64,000 bases of DNA from Haladaptatus cibarius D43 (GTDB taxonomy: Archaea > Halobacteriota > Halobacteria > Halobacteriales > Haladaptataceae), in NCBI RefSeq assembly GCF_000710615.1, contig NZ_JDTH01000001.1:921076-985075 (forward strand). Reading direction: 5' to 3'. A program made the translations under genes and the position numbers. The stretch's first letter is position 1. The number at the start of each line of letters is the position of its first letter. This document shows, piece by piece, positions 18,194-27,059 of the stretch. The notes under the pieces are model-generated. The model made no database searches. It was not told the DNA's origin and was given only the letters and a program-made list of their open reading frames with translations.

Positions 18194-19614
18194 TGGAATA
18201 CACACAAGCGAAATGGGAACGCGATGAGGACGACCTGTACGAACCGCTTCTTTCGGAAAAAGATGGTAACGCGGTCGAAATAGACTCGTCCCTACCGGAC
18301 GAGTTGACCCGAGACAGCCTCGAACTGCCAGACCTCTCGGAACCGGAACTGGCGCGCCACTACACCCGACTCAGCCAGATGAACTACGGCATCGACAGCG
18401 GCCCGTACCCGCTCGGTTCCTGTACGATGAAGTACAATCCGAAGTTCACCGAGGACGTGGCCGCGCTCCCCGGCGCGAGCATCCACCCTGACCGCTCCGA
18501 GGGGAGCGTGCAGGGAACCCTCGAACTCATGCACGGCTTGCAGGACTACCTCGCCAGAATCGGCGGGATGGACGCCGTCAGCCTTCAGCCTCCGGCGGGT
18601 GCGGCGGGTGAATTCACCGGCATTCTCGTCGCCAAAGCCTTCCACGAGGCGAACGGCGAGGGCGACCAGCGAACCGAAATCATCGTCCCTGACAGCGCCC
18701 ACGGAACCAACCCCGCCAGCGCCGCACTCGGCGGGTACGACGTGGTCGAACTGCCGAGCGCGGAGGACGGGCGCGTCGATTTGGACGCCCTTTCCGCCGC
18801 CGTCGGCGACAGCACCGCGCTGTTCATGCTCACTAATCCGAACACGCTCGGCCTGTTTGAGCGCGACATCGAGGAAATCGCGGAAACCGTCCACGAAGCA
18901 GGTGGCCTGCTCTACTACGACGGCGCGAACCTGAACGCCCTGCTCGGGCGTGCCCGTCCCGGCGACATGGGCTTCGACATCATGCACTACAACGTCCACA
19001 AGACGTTCGCCACGCCGCACGGCGGCGGCGGCCCCGGTGCTGGCCCAATCGGTGTCGGTGAAAAGTTGGCCGAGTTCCTGCCCGCGCCGCGAGTGAAACA
19101 GGTCGAAAATCGGTACGAGCGATTCGACCCCGAACGAACCATCGGGAAAGTTCACGGCTTCACTGGCAACTGGCTCGTGCTGGTCAAAACCTACGCCTAC
19201 ATCGCCCGACTCGGCGACGAAGGATTGAACGACGCCAGCGCGAAAGCCGTCCTCAACGCGAACTACCTCGCCTCGCAAATCGAGTATGAAGTTCCGTTCA
19301 GACCGTTCCACCACGAGTTCGTGGCCAGCGCGGGCGACCAAGACGCCGCGGACGTGGCGAAACGAATGCTTGACTACGGCGTCCACCCGCCGACGACGAA
19401 GTGGCCCGAAATCGTCTCGGAGGCGCTGATGACCGAACCGACGGAAATCGAGAACCGCGAAACCTTAGACCAACTCGCAGAAGCGTTCAACGCGGTTTCG
19501 GACGAGAACGACGAAACACTGGAATCCGCACCGCAGAAGACGACTGCGAAGCGAATCGACCAAGCTAGTGCCGCGCGAAATCTGCGACTTTCGTGGCAGA
19601 AGTTGGACGAGTAA
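18193..19614 (+). CDS. gcvPB: Glycine dehydrogenase (decarboxylating) subunit 2
   Basis: This 473-aa PLP-bearing half of the split P protein completes the glycine cleavage system. The Schiff-base lysine lies in DIMHYNVHKTFATPHGGGG. PSHGTN-type substrate recognition appears as PDSAHGTNPASAA, and the N-terminal half has YGIDSGPYPLGSCTMKYNP. The ATG at 18193 directly overlaps the gcvPA stop; a longer upstream open frame is only the shadow of gcvPA. The C-terminal region (HPPTTKWPEIV) is typical. Confidence 0.96.
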   Translation: MEYTQAKWERDEDDLYEPLLSEKDGNAVEIDSSLPDELTRDSLELPDLSEPELARHYTRLSQMNYGIDSGPYPLGSCTMKYNPKFTEDVAALPGASIHPDRSEGSVQGTLELMHGLQDYLARIGGMDAVSLQPPAGAAGEFTGILVAKAFHEANGEGDQRTEIIVPDSAHGTNPASAALGGYDVVELPSAEDGRVDLDALSAAVGDSTALFMLTNPNTLGLFERDIEEIAETVHEAGGLLYYDGANLNALLGRARPGDMGFDIMHYNVHKTFATPHGGGGPGAGPIGVGEKLAEFLPAPRVKQVENRYERFDPERTIGKVHGFTGNWLVLVKTYAYIARLGDEGLNDASAKAVLNANYLASQIEYEVPFRPFHHEFVASAGDQDAADVAKRMLDYGVHPPTTKWPEIVSEALMTEPTEIENRETLDQLAEAFNAVSDENDETLESAPQKTTAKRIDQASAARNLRLSWQKLDE

Positions 19615-19702
19615 TCCAACTGCTTTCATCGTTTTTCTCGCGCACCAAGCGCAATTTACGCCGAACCCTTAACCCGCGGTTCGTGGAATCGTGGATGGGA
19701 AA

Positions 19703-21106
19703 ATGAGACGACAAAACGAGGGCGTTTCCAGACGACGGTTTTTGCGGACTGCAATCGGCGGAGCCACCGTTTTCGGTTCGATTTCTGCGACTCGAACCGA
19801 GGCCACCCAACGGCCAGCGATACCGACCGGTGCCAGCATTGGAGTGCAAAAAGTAGCGGACGAACCCCTGACACAACCGGTCGGCTTCGAAACCGCGGCG
19901 GAGGTCGGCCATCAGTACATCATCGACCAAATCGGGCGGATTTACGTTTTGGATGGCGACGGAATCGCGGACGAACCGTTTCTCGACGTGCGCGACCGGT
20001 TGAAGATGCGAACCGATTTCAGCGACGAGCGCGGTCTGCTCGGACTCGCACTCCATCCAAACTTTCGAACCAACCGGCGGTTCTACGTTCGGTACAGCGC
20101 CCCGCCCGGAACATCGACACCGCCGAAATTCGACCACACTGCAATTTTGTCCGAGTTCCAGGCAAACGAGGATTTGCTCGCTGCAAACCCCGAGTCAGAA
20201 CGTCGGATTCTGGGAGTGCCCGAACCGCAGGCGAACCACAACGCCGGGGATATCGTGTTCGGCCCGGACGGCTATCTCTACGTTCCGCTCGGCGACGGCG
20301 GCGGCGCGAGTGACACGGGGCGAGGCCACGCGAGTGACTGGTACACGCGCAACCGAGGCGGCAACGGGCAGGACGTAACCCGAAACCTGCTCGGGAGCAT
20401 CCTTCGACTCGACGTGGACGACCGGGCGGAAAACAAACCGTATGCGATTCCTGACGACAACCCGTTAGTCGGCAAAAACGGATTGCCGGAAGTGTGGGCG
20501 TGGGGACTGCGCAATCCGTGGCGACTGTCGTTTTCCGGCGACGAACTGTTCGTCGCGGACGTGGGGCAACGACGATTCGAGGAAGTGAATCTGGTCGAAG
20601 CGGGCGACAACTACGGTTGGAACGTGCGGGAAGGAACCTATTGCTTCAACGCTAACGCCCCGAAACAACGCCGAAAGAACTGCCCCGGTTCCGCGAGGGG
20701 TAAGCCACCGCACGACGGCCAACAGTTTGCCGACCCCATCATCGAATATCCGCACAAAAAAGGCGGGCAGGCGGTCGGTCTTGCGGTCATCGGCGGCTAC
20801 GTATACGACGGAAGCGCGCTCCAAAATCGTACTGACGACTACATTTTCGGGGATTGGAGTCGGTCGTTTCGGTCGCCACGCGGCAGGCTGTTTTTCGCCA
20901 GCAGACCGAACACTTCGAGCGAACAGTGGCCGGTACGGGAATTTCGCATCGCCGGGAGCGAAAACGGCGAACTGAATCGCTACGTGCTGGCGTTCGGTCG
21001 CGGCGGAAATGGCGAACTGTTCGTTCTCACCAGCGAGACGAATAGCGTGACGGGGAGCGGTGGGGTGTATAAACTCGTTCCGCCGGACGAGGGTGACGCG
21101 ATTTGA
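19703..21106 (+). CDS. Tat-exported PQQ-dependent sugar dehydrogenase-like protein
   Basis: This 467-aa protein belongs to the glucose/sorbosone dehydrogenase (soluble GDH-like) beta-propeller family. A twin-arginine signal (SRRRFLRTA) is followed by a short hydrophobic stretch. Family motifs include DERGLLGLALHPNF with the catalytic-type His, HNAGDIVFGPDGYLYVPLGDGGG, EVWAWGLRNPWRLSF, and ADVGQRRFEEVNLV. It probably oxidises sugars or other alcohols outside the membrane with PQQ, although whether the host makes PQQ is not shown here. The ATG at 19691 is an alternative start; 19703 places the RR closer to the N-terminus. Confidence 0.88.
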   Translation: MRRQNEGVSRRRFLRTAIGGATVFGSISATRTEATQRPAIPTGASIGVQKVADEPLTQPVGFETAAEVGHQYIIDQIGRIYVLDGDGIADEPFLDVRDRLKMRTDFSDERGLLGLALHPNFRTNRRFYVRYSAPPGTSTPPKFDHTAILSEFQANEDLLAANPESERRILGVPEPQANHNAGDIVFGPDGYLYVPLGDGGGASDTGRGHASDWYTRNRGGNGQDVTRNLLGSILRLDVDDRAENKPYAIPDDNPLVGKNGLPEVWAWGLRNPWRLSFSGDELFVADVGQRRFEEVNLVEAGDNYGWNVREGTYCFNANAPKQRRKNCPGSARGKPPHDGQQFADPIIEYPHKKGGQAVGLAVIGGYVYDGSALQNRTDDYIFGDWSRSFRSPRGRLFFASRPNTSSEQWPVREFRIAGSENGELNRYVLAFGRGGNGELFVLTSETNSVTGSGGVYKLVPPDEGDAI

Positions 21107-21180
21107 GAATGGTGTCGAATGACTGAGTCCCACCCCATCTTATCACAATACGTATGGTTTGTCCCTGCTACCGTTGACAG

Positions 21181-21651
21181 ATGAAATGGCTCCTGAAACC
21201 GCTTGGTTTAGTTCTCCTGCTGTGTCTCTCCGGGTGTAATAGCGCAGTATTCGATACAGCTCCGACTTCCGGGACGGACGAACTCTCAACCGTGGCCCAA
21301 TCGACTGTCGAAAAGACGACGACAGTTCAGCAAACGGCCGTCGTCTCGAAACCCTGCCGCCTCACGAACGAGAATCGAACGGGGGCAATCGGTTCCGTCC
21401 AGCCATCCGTGCGTGGTGAAACAGTAGACGTATGGATTCAGTGGAACGCGAGCGTCAACGCGACGGAACTCGACGTGATGCTGGACGACGAGCGACTGTT
21501 TCGGACGAATCCCTACGAATTGGTCGGGCCGACCGTAAGCGGATGGGGCCAAGAAGTCGGAACTGCGCCGCTCTCCAGCGATCTCCGCATCGAACTCTCT
21601 GTCAACGATTCACAGGTCGGACAGTACCGCGCTGAGATGGGCTGCGAGTAG
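21181..21651 (+). CDS. Predicted lipoprotein, unknown function
   Basis: This 156-aa exported protein has a hydrophobic signal peptide ending in a lipobox, LLCLSGC, with Cys19 as the lipidation site. The mature part begins with a Thr/Ser-rich linker (residues 20-55), typical of archaeal surface proteins, then a beta-rich domain with N-x-T/S sites and two Cys (PCRL and MGCE) that could form a disulfide. I do not recognise the domain; the WIQWNASVNATEL pattern suggests an Ig-like fold. It stands alone between the sugar dehydrogenase and a zinc microprotein gene. Confidence 0.7.
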   Translation: MKWLLKPLGLVLLLCLSGCNSAVFDTAPTSGTDELSTVAQSTVEKTTTVQQTAVVSKPCRLTNENRTGAIGSVQPSVRGETVDVWIQWNASVNATELDVMLDDERLFRTNPYELVGPTVSGWGQEVGTAPLSSDLRIELSVNDSQVGQYRAEMGCE

Positions 21652-21939
21652 TGATTTATTCCGGGGTAGCGCTCGATTCGAAGTAGTACGGTCGATGGTC
21701 TCGTTCGATAAATTTTCGATTCCGTGATACAAAGTTTCGGTTCGACCTTTCTCCCGTCAAGTAGGATTCTGACGGGACGTGACCGACAGTGAGCGCCCAT
21801 CTTCTCGCAAACGAGCGATTTGCTATATCACTATACAGTTTATCCAGTTCGGTCACAGATCGAACTGGAACCGAAAAAGCGTCGTTACTCACCGTCAGTG
21901 GTCGTGAAAATCGGAAAGTCGAAACCCGAGTGGTCGTCG

Positions 21940-22107
21940 TTACGCCGATGCGGAGTCGATATCGCCGTTGATGCGAACGATGCCGAAATCACATTCCGAA
22001 CAGCGCCATTTCGTTTTCTCGCCGAGATGGAGAGTCGTACTCGCACTGCGCCAGAACGTCTGTTCGCCCTCGCATTCGGGACAGTCGTGTTGAATTTCGA
22101 GGCTCAT
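21940..22107 (-). CDS. Zinc-ribbon microprotein (DUF7838-like)
   Basis: This 55-aa protein begins MSLEIQHDCPECEGEQTFWR and has a second pair in KWRCSECDFG, giving CPEC-x(n)-CSEC spacing of a zinc beta-ribbon. Such ~55-aa ribbons are conserved across haloarchaea and several are numbered DUFs; the exact family assignment is from memory. No catalytic residues are seen. It lies 48 bp downstream of the DHH phosphoesterase gene on the same strand and could be its operon partner. The 288 bp between it and the lipoprotein stop (21652-21939) hold no convincing gene. Confidence 0.75.
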   Translation of the reverse strand: MSLEIQHDCPECEGEQTFWRSASTTLHLGEKTKWRCSECDFGIVRINGDIDSASA

Positions 22108-22155
22108 GTTCCCCTCTCCGTGATTGGCGCAGTTTAAGATACTGGTTTCGACCGT

Positions 22156-23160
22156 CTACTCCTCGCCGCGTTCGAGGTGGAGCGCGTCGAAAAACCGGTG
22201 GACGACTCGTCGGGAAGCGAAATCCACGAGTTCCTCGTCGTCGGCGTCCGAATCGGCGAACAGACCGAGCGGAATCTGTGCGCCAGCCATATCGGCGTGT
22301 CCTCCCGCACTCCCCACGTCATCGAACGCCTGTTGGAGGACGTTTCCCGCGTGTACGCGGGGGTCGATGGAACGCGCACTCATCTCGACTGCGCTGTCTA
22401 CGACACCGAACACGAGCACTGTATCCACGCCTTCGACGTTCAACAGGTAGTCTGCGGCCTGTGCGAGCGCGTCCCGTTCGGTGGTTCGACCGGCCGAAGT
22501 GGCGAGGGTCGCCCCGCGTTGTACTCGGTTTCGAATGGCTTCGCTAATCGCGTCCACCGTCGATGGAGAGAATGCGGCACCGTACAGTCGTTCGAGCAGT
22601 TCGAGGTCTGCGTGGCCGTAGACGTACAGCGCAGCCTCGTATTCGTGTGTCGTCGGCCCGCGAATGTAGTCGATTCGTTCACGATGGAGGGCAAACAGCA
22701 GTGCAGACCCCAACTGGACGTTCATTTTGGTGCCGAGTTCACGGAGATACTCCACGAGGATAGAAGCCGTTGCACCGTACTCATCACGGAGGTCAACGAA
22801 GTCACACTCCGGTGCCTCGGTCGAATGATGGTCGATGACGATGTCCGGCTCGACGGATTCGAGTTCCGTGTGTCCCGCGGGTGTCGCGTGGTCTACGAAC
22901 GCAATTTTGTCGAAGTCGTCTCGAACGAACTCCTCTGTGTGCGCTAAATTCAGATGGAGCAAGTTGACGAACGCGCGATTTTGTTGATGGGAAATCATTC
23001 CCCCGTAAAACAGCTCCGTGTCCGCTACCCCACACCACTCGGCGATTGCCGAAAGTGCGAGCGCACTGGCGATGCAGTCCGGATCCGGATTGTCGTGGCA
23101 AATGATTGCCAACGATTCAGTTCCCGCGAGGTACTCCGCCAACTCCTGCGCGCGGGTCAT
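22156..23160 (-). CDS. DHH/DHHA1 family phosphoesterase
   Basis: This 334-aa protein is a RecJ/NrnA-like phosphoesterase that would hydrolyse small oligonucleotides or cyclic-dinucleotide-derived products with Mn2+. The motifs are intact: ICHDNPDPDCIASA (motif I, about residue 20), FVDHATPAG (motif II), and VIDHHSTEA (the DHH motif, about residue 110). The DHHA1 glycine-rich region is SAGGHADMAGAQIP near 285. Length fits NrnA-type enzymes. A gttgatatttt TATA element (about 23181-23191) gives a leaderless start. Confidence 0.9.
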   Translation of the reverse strand: MTRAQELAEYLAGTESLAIICHDNPDPDCIASALALSAIAEWCGVADTELFYGGMISHQQNRAFVNLLHLNLAHTEEFVRDDFDKIAFVDHATPAGHTELESVEPDIVIDHHSTEAPECDFVDLRDEYGATASILVEYLRELGTKMNVQLGSALLFALHRERIDYIRGPTTHEYEAALYVYGHADLELLERLYGAAFSPSTVDAISEAIRNRVQRGATLATSAGRTTERDALAQAADYLLNVEGVDTVLVFGVVDSAVEMSARSIDPRVHAGNVLQQAFDDVGSAGGHADMAGAQIPLGLFADSDADDEELVDFASRRVVHRFFDALHLERGEE

Positions 23161-23256
23161 GCTAGCTGTTCGCTCCGAGAAAATATCAACCCGTGGCTGG
23201 ATATCGGCGTCAAAGTGGGAAAATAAATCATATATCGATATACAAAATATGTTGCA

Positions 23257-23766
23257 TCAGTCGAACCGCCATCGAGTCGCATCCTCCGGATAGTCGTTCC
23301 ACGCCAACACCGTCTCGGGACGAACCGCGAAGAAGGGCGTTCCGTGCTGAATCCCGTATTTTCCCTCGTATGCCGAATCCAGTCGTTCCGCGAGTTCGGA
23401 GTTCGGTTCCTCGATTCGCTCCGCGACACCTTCGATGATGACGACTTCCGTGCCACTTTCTCGGTGGACGACGATTTCGGGATTTACCACCAGATTCCGC
23501 ACCCAACGGGTTTTCTCCCCGCCGCCGCAGTGAAACGTGTCGTCTACCCAGACACCCCAAACTGGACGGGCGTGCGGGCGACCGTTCGGGAGCGTGGTCG
23601 TCACCCAGTAGGTTTCGTCGTCCGCCATCTTCTCCCGAACGAACGCCCATGAAAGCAGGCTATCTTCGTGGTCGGGGATTCCGTAACTTTCCTCGGTGGT
23701 CGGTCGGGTTCGTTGTGGCTCGCTATTCCGATTTTCGTTCGTTTCGGTTTCTCCATCCCTCCCCAT
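23257..23766 (-). CDS. Pyridoxamine 5'-phosphate oxidase-like FMN-binding protein
   Basis: This 169-aa protein has the split-barrel FMN-binding fold. Residues about 50-110 read YWVTTTLPNGRPHARPVWGVWVDD, then FHCGGGEKTRWVRNL and PEIVVHRESG, the usual pattern of PNPOx-like general-stress or F420/FMN-binding proteins. The first 30 residues are charged and disordered, and a shorter start is possible. The substrate is unknown. It is divergent from the glutaredoxin gene with a 110-bp shared intergenic region containing promoters for both. Confidence 0.85.
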   Translation of the reverse strand: MGRDGETETNENRNSEPQRTRPTTEESYGIPDHEDSLLSWAFVREKMADDETYWVTTTLPNGRPHARPVWGVWVDDTFHCGGGEKTRWVRNLVVNPEIVVHRESGTEVVIIEGVAERIEEPNSELAERLDSAYEGKYGIQHGTPFFAVRPETVLAWNDYPEDATRWRFD

Positions 23767-23876
23767 GGAATCGGGTACGACCCGAGTGGCGAAATACTGT
23801 ACAGGTAATCATCAAACCGACGGGAGTATCAGCCGGGACGGGAGCTTACTTTACCCTCGCGCCCCATGTCCTTTCC

Positions 23877-24119
23877 ATGCCTTCGATAACGCTGTACTCG
23901 CTCGACGGCTGTCCGTACTGCGAGAAAGTCCACGATGCGCTCGACGACGAGGGAATCGAGTACGAAACCGAATGGGTCGAAGCTCTCCACTCGAAGCGAA
24001 ACGAGGTAAAACGCGTCAGCGGCCAGCGCGGCGTTCCCGTCCTCGTCAACGAGGATTCGGGCGTCACGATGGCAGAAAGTGAGAAAATCGTGGAATACGT
24101 GGAGCAGTCGCTCGCATGA
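23877..24119 (+). CDS. Glutaredoxin
   Basis: This 80-aa thiol-disulfide oxidoreductase has the CPYC active site (residues about 11-14, SLDGCPYCEKV) and the cis-Pro loop GVPVL with a following ESEKIVEYV helix. In haloarchaea such proteins work with gamma-glutamylcysteine rather than glutathione; that is known of the group, not shown here. The ATG at 23877 is supported by family length and a ttactttac promoter about 30 bp upstream. Its last codons overlap the adenosyltransferase start (ATGA), so the two genes are coupled. Confidence 0.92.
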   Translation: MPSITLYSLDGCPYCEKVHDALDDEGIEYETEWVEALHSKRNEVKRVSGQRGVPVLVNEDSGVTMAESEKIVEYVEQSLA

Positions 24120-24649
24120 AAATCTACACCGGGCGCGGCGACGCGGGCCAGACCGACCTGCAAAACATGTCCCGCGTCTCGAAAGCCAGTCCGCGAATCG
24201 AGGCCTACGGCACGGTGGACGAGGTAAACGCCCTCATCGGACGATGCCGACCCACGGGCCACGACGACGTGGACGAACAACTCCGCGAAATCCAGAACCA
24301 CCTCCACATCGTGCAGGCTGACTTCGCCAACCCGGAACCCGACGAGGACGACCCGCAGGTCGGTGCGGAACACGCCGACCTGCTCGAATCGTGGATGGAC
24401 GCCCACGACGAGGAGTTAGAACCGCTCACCTCCTTTATCCTCCCCGGCGGAAGCGAATCCGGCGCGAATCTGCATCATGCTCGCGCAGTCTGTCGGCGCG
24501 CCGAGCGCCGAGCAGTTGCGCTGGCGAGTGAAGAGGACATCAACGAAGATGCCGTGACCTATCTGAATCGGCTGTCGGATGCCTTGTTCATCCTCGCGCG
24601 CGTGGTGAACAAGCGAGATGAGGAGCGAGAGGAAAGTCCGACGTACTAA
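24116..24649 (+). CDS. PduO-type cob(I)alamin adenosyltransferase
   Basis: This 177-aa enzyme transfers the adenosyl group of ATP to Co(I) corrinoid, making coenzyme B12. Signature segments are IYTGRGDAGQTDL at the N-terminus (ATP binding), RIEAYGTVDEVNALIG, FILPGGSESGANLHHARAVCRRAER, and NRLSDALFILARVVN. All key family residues look intact and the length is normal. It overlaps the glutaredoxin gene by four bases. The thiol reductant link is suggestive, since the reaction needs reduced cobalt, but this is inference. Confidence 0.94.
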   Translation: MKIYTGRGDAGQTDLQNMSRVSKASPRIEAYGTVDEVNALIGRCRPTGHDDVDEQLREIQNHLHIVQADFANPEPDEDDPQVGAEHADLLESWMDAHDEELEPLTSFILPGGSESGANLHHARAVCRRAERRAVALASEEDINEDAVTYLNRLSDALFILARVVNKRDEEREESPTY

Positions 24650-24684
24650 AATTAGTTTTAATCGTAAAACAGATTTGCTACTGC

Positions 24685-25827
24685 TTACAGTCCCAGTTCT
24701 CGCCCGATAACCAAGTGCTGAATCTCGCTCGTTCCCTCACCGATTTCCATCAGCTTCGCATCGCGCAGGAATCGCTGTGGGGCGAAGTCCTCGGTGTAGC
24801 CGTACCCGCCGAGAACCTGCACCGCGTCCTCGGACACTTTGCGGGCCGATTCGCTGGCGTCGAGTTTCGCCAGCGCGCTTTCGTGGGAGACGGAGTAGCC
24901 TTCGTCGTACTTGCACGCGGCCTTGTGGGTCAGCAGGCGCGAGCGTTCGATTTTCCTGTCCATGTCCACGACCTTGTTCCGGATGGCGTCGAACTTCGAA
25001 ATCGGCTTGCCGAACTGTTCGCGCTCTTGGCTGTATTCGTGAGCCGCCTCGAACGCACCCTGTGCGATACCGGTCGAGAGCGCGGCGATGGAGATTCGGC
25101 CGCCGTCGAGCGTCTTTTTCGTCTGCTCCCAGCCTTCGCCCTCTCCGCCGAGCAAGCGGTCTTCGGAGAGTCGCACGTCAGAAAGCTGAATTTCACAGGT
25201 CGGCGAAGCGTTGAGTCCCATCTTGTCCCAGACCGTTGTGACTTCGAAGCCGTCGTCCTCCTCGGGGTCAACGATGAACGTCGAGATGCCGTCGTAGCCC
25301 GCGTCGGAGTCCGTGACGGCCTTCACGAGGACGCTTCCCGCGACGTTTGCGTTGGTGATGAACTGCTTCGTTCCGTTGAGCACCCACTCGTCGCCGTCCT
25401 TCTCGGCGGTGGTGTCCATGTCGCTGGCGTCCGACCCGGAACCGGGTTCGGTGAGCGCCCACGAACCGAGGTAGTCCCCCTCCGCGAGCGGTGTAAGCCA
25501 GCGCTCTTTCTGTTCTTCCGTGCCGAACAGTTCGATTGGTTTCGAAGCGAGTGAGATGTGGGCGGCGTAAGAGAGGCCAATGGAACCGGAGACACGGCCC
25601 AGTTCCTCGGTTACGAGAGCGTACATCAACTGGTCGCCGCCGAGTCCGCCGTACTCCTCGCTGACGGGGACGCCCATCATGTCGAGGTCGGCGAGTTGGT
25701 CGAAAATCTCGTCAGGGAATCGGTGTTCGCTCTCGATTTCCTGTGCAATCGGCTCGATTTCTTCGTCGCAGAACTCCCGGACAGTGTCCCGTACCATCCT
25801 GTGCTCGTCGGGGAGGTTGAAATCCAT
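24685..25827 (-). CDS. Acyl-CoA dehydrogenase
   Basis: This 380-aa FAD enzyme introduces a trans-2 double bond in acyl-CoA during fatty-acid or branched-chain amino-acid breakdown. It shows the family FAD/substrate motifs WALTEPGSGSDA and KQFITNA (residues about 125-160). The C-terminal segment LGGYGYTEDFAPQRFLRDA is followed by EIGEGTSEIQ, which holds the catalytic Glu. The true start is the ATG at 25827 (MDFNLPDEHRMVRDTVREF): upstream frame sequence is the hairpin array, and a ctttatact TATA (25851-25859) fits a leaderless mRNA. It converges with the adenosyltransferase gene. Confidence 0.94.
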   Translation of the reverse strand: MDFNLPDEHRMVRDTVREFCDEEIEPIAQEIESEHRFPDEIFDQLADLDMMGVPVSEEYGGLGGDQLMYALVTEELGRVSGSIGLSYAAHISLASKPIELFGTEEQKERWLTPLAEGDYLGSWALTEPGSGSDASDMDTTAEKDGDEWVLNGTKQFITNANVAGSVLVKAVTDSDAGYDGISTFIVDPEEDDGFEVTTVWDKMGLNASPTCEIQLSDVRLSEDRLLGGEGEGWEQTKKTLDGGRISIAALSTGIAQGAFEAAHEYSQEREQFGKPISKFDAIRNKVVDMDRKIERSRLLTHKAACKYDEGYSVSHESALAKLDASESARKVSEDAVQVLGGYGYTEDFAPQRFLRDAKLMEIGEGTSEIQHLVIGRELGL

Positions 25828-25850
25828 GCCCAATTTTTGCGCAGGTTGGA

Positions 25851-25859
25851 GTATAAAGA
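25851..25859 (-). promoter_or_regulatory. TATA box of the acyl-CoA dehydrogenase gene
   Basis: On the minus strand this reads ctttatact, about 28 bp before the ATG at 25827. It abuts the first unit of the 51-bp tandem array, so the array lies directly upstream of this promoter. Confidence 0.6.
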
Positions 25860-26061
25860 CACCGAAGCAGGGTACCTGCTTCGGGCCTCCGATCGCGTTG
25901 CTCGCGGAGACACCGCAACATCTCCGATGTTGCGTGTCCTCGCTCACTTCGTTCACGAGGACACCGCCATGCCTCTGGCATGGTGAGCATTCGGTCGTTT
26001 CTCTCCCGAAGACACCGAAGGAGGGGAACCTCCTTCGAGCCCTCACTCGCTTCGCTCGTGA
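25858..26061. repeat. Four 51-bp tandem units, each with two hairpins
   Basis: GACACCG starts at 25858, 25909, 25960 and 26011, exactly 51 bp apart, with a decayed fifth start (GAACACC) at 26062. After GACACCG each unit has a different palindrome: ccgaagcagg-gta-cctgcttcgg (25862-25884 region), gcaacatc-tcc-gatgttgc (25915-25933), ccatgcc-tct-ggcatgg (25967-25983), and cgaaggagg-ggaa-cctccttcg (26016-26037). A weaker second inverted repeat ends each unit (tcctcg/cgagga, ttcgg/ccgaa, ctcac/gtgag). Base identity between units is low but pairing is kept. The array fills the gap between the divergent acyl-CoA dehydrogenase and kinase genes; no protein-like gene is seen there. Confidence 0.85.
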
Positions 26062-26175
26062 GAACACCAAAACAAAGAATCTGCTTTCATTTACGGAAGC
26101 CACAGAAATTGCTCCCGAATATCTGGAATCTTGCGGCGAGAGAGTTTATCAATCATGGGGACCAACCAACCACTG

Positions 26176-26994
26176 ATGGGTATCCGGCGACTGGTACGTG
26201 GCACGATAGAGTGGCCTCGCATCGAAGCGGTCATCCGCGAAATAGCGGAGCGATACGACCGCGACGAGGTTCGGGTCGAGTTCATCGACGCCGACAACTG
26301 GCTTTCGACCCCTTGTGTCGTGGACGACCAGTGGTTCGTCAAAATTACGTCCGACCAGAACTCGCTCGTCCACGCGCTCTTTACCAGCGCCCGAAATTTG
26401 GGTGCGTTTTCGAGCGGCACCGAGGGCTTTTTCGAGCATTTCGCCGGGCCGGACGAGATGGCCGACCACGAACTCGAAGCGACGAAGAAGATGCGCGAAA
26501 TCGGGCTGAACGTTCCTGCCCCGATTGAGGCATTCGAATACGACGGACTCGGCGTGTTGGTGATGGAGTACCTGCCGGAGTTCGAAACGTTCGAGCAGAT
26601 GACGGACGAGCGGATGCACGAACATGCCCCGGCACTATTCCACTATCTCTCGCGCATGCACGACAACAACCTCGCACACGGAGATTTGCGGGGTGAAAAC
26701 GTGCTCGTCGCGAACGACGAAATCTACTTCATTGACGCGACGAGCGTCAAAGAAGAACGAATCGACGAGGCGAGGTCGTATGACCTCGCCTGCGCGCTGG
26801 CATCGCTTACTCCCCTCATCGGTGCTCGTGACGCCGTGATGGCCGCCCGTGAGCATTATTCCGCCGAAGAACTGCTCGCCGCCCGGAATTTCCTCGACTT
26901 CGTGAACATGCGCCCCGACCACGATTTCGACGCCGCCACGGTGAAAGGGGAAATCGAAAAGCTAGCCGACGCAGAAGACAAAGAAATCGGCTGA
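26176..26994 (+). CDS. RIO/Bud32-like kinase family protein
   Basis: This 272-aa protein has a compact kinase-like fold. Visible are a possible Lys strand (DDQWFVKITSD), the catalytic loop HGDLRGENVLVA with Asp and Asn, and the metal-binding FIDATSV that replaces DFG. The N-lobe Gly-rich loop is weak and the substrate is unknown, so it may be an atypical or regulatory kinase. The ATG at 26176 is preferred to those at 26131 and 26155 because an agtttatc element (about 26140-26147) lies about 30 bp upstream. Its promoter adjoins the 51-bp hairpin array. Confidence 0.78.
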   Translation: MGIRRLVRGTIEWPRIEAVIREIAERYDRDEVRVEFIDADNWLSTPCVVDDQWFVKITSDQNSLVHALFTSARNLGAFSSGTEGFFEHFAGPDEMADHELEATKKMREIGLNVPAPIEAFEYDGLGVLVMEYLPEFETFEQMTDERMHEHAPALFHYLSRMHDNNLAHGDLRGENVLVANDEIYFIDATSVKEERIDEARSYDLACALASLTPLIGARDAVMAAREHYSAEELLAARNFLDFVNMRPDHDFDAATVKGEIEKLADAEDKEIG

Positions 26995-27059
26995 CTACTG
27001 GTTCGAACCGGCCTTTTCGCCGTCGAAACGCTCTTTTTCGCAGTCGGTGACGGAGACGT

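Noticed and set aside
21656..21892. 78-aa minus-strand ORF
   Set aside because: It has no motif, low acidic content compared with real genes here, and no promoter; it is probably chance.
25858..26061. CRISPR array
   Set aside because: The constant part is only about 7 bp and the variable parts are palindromes rather than foreign spacers. There are no cas genes nearby, and the units are 51 bp without 28-37 bp conserved repeats.
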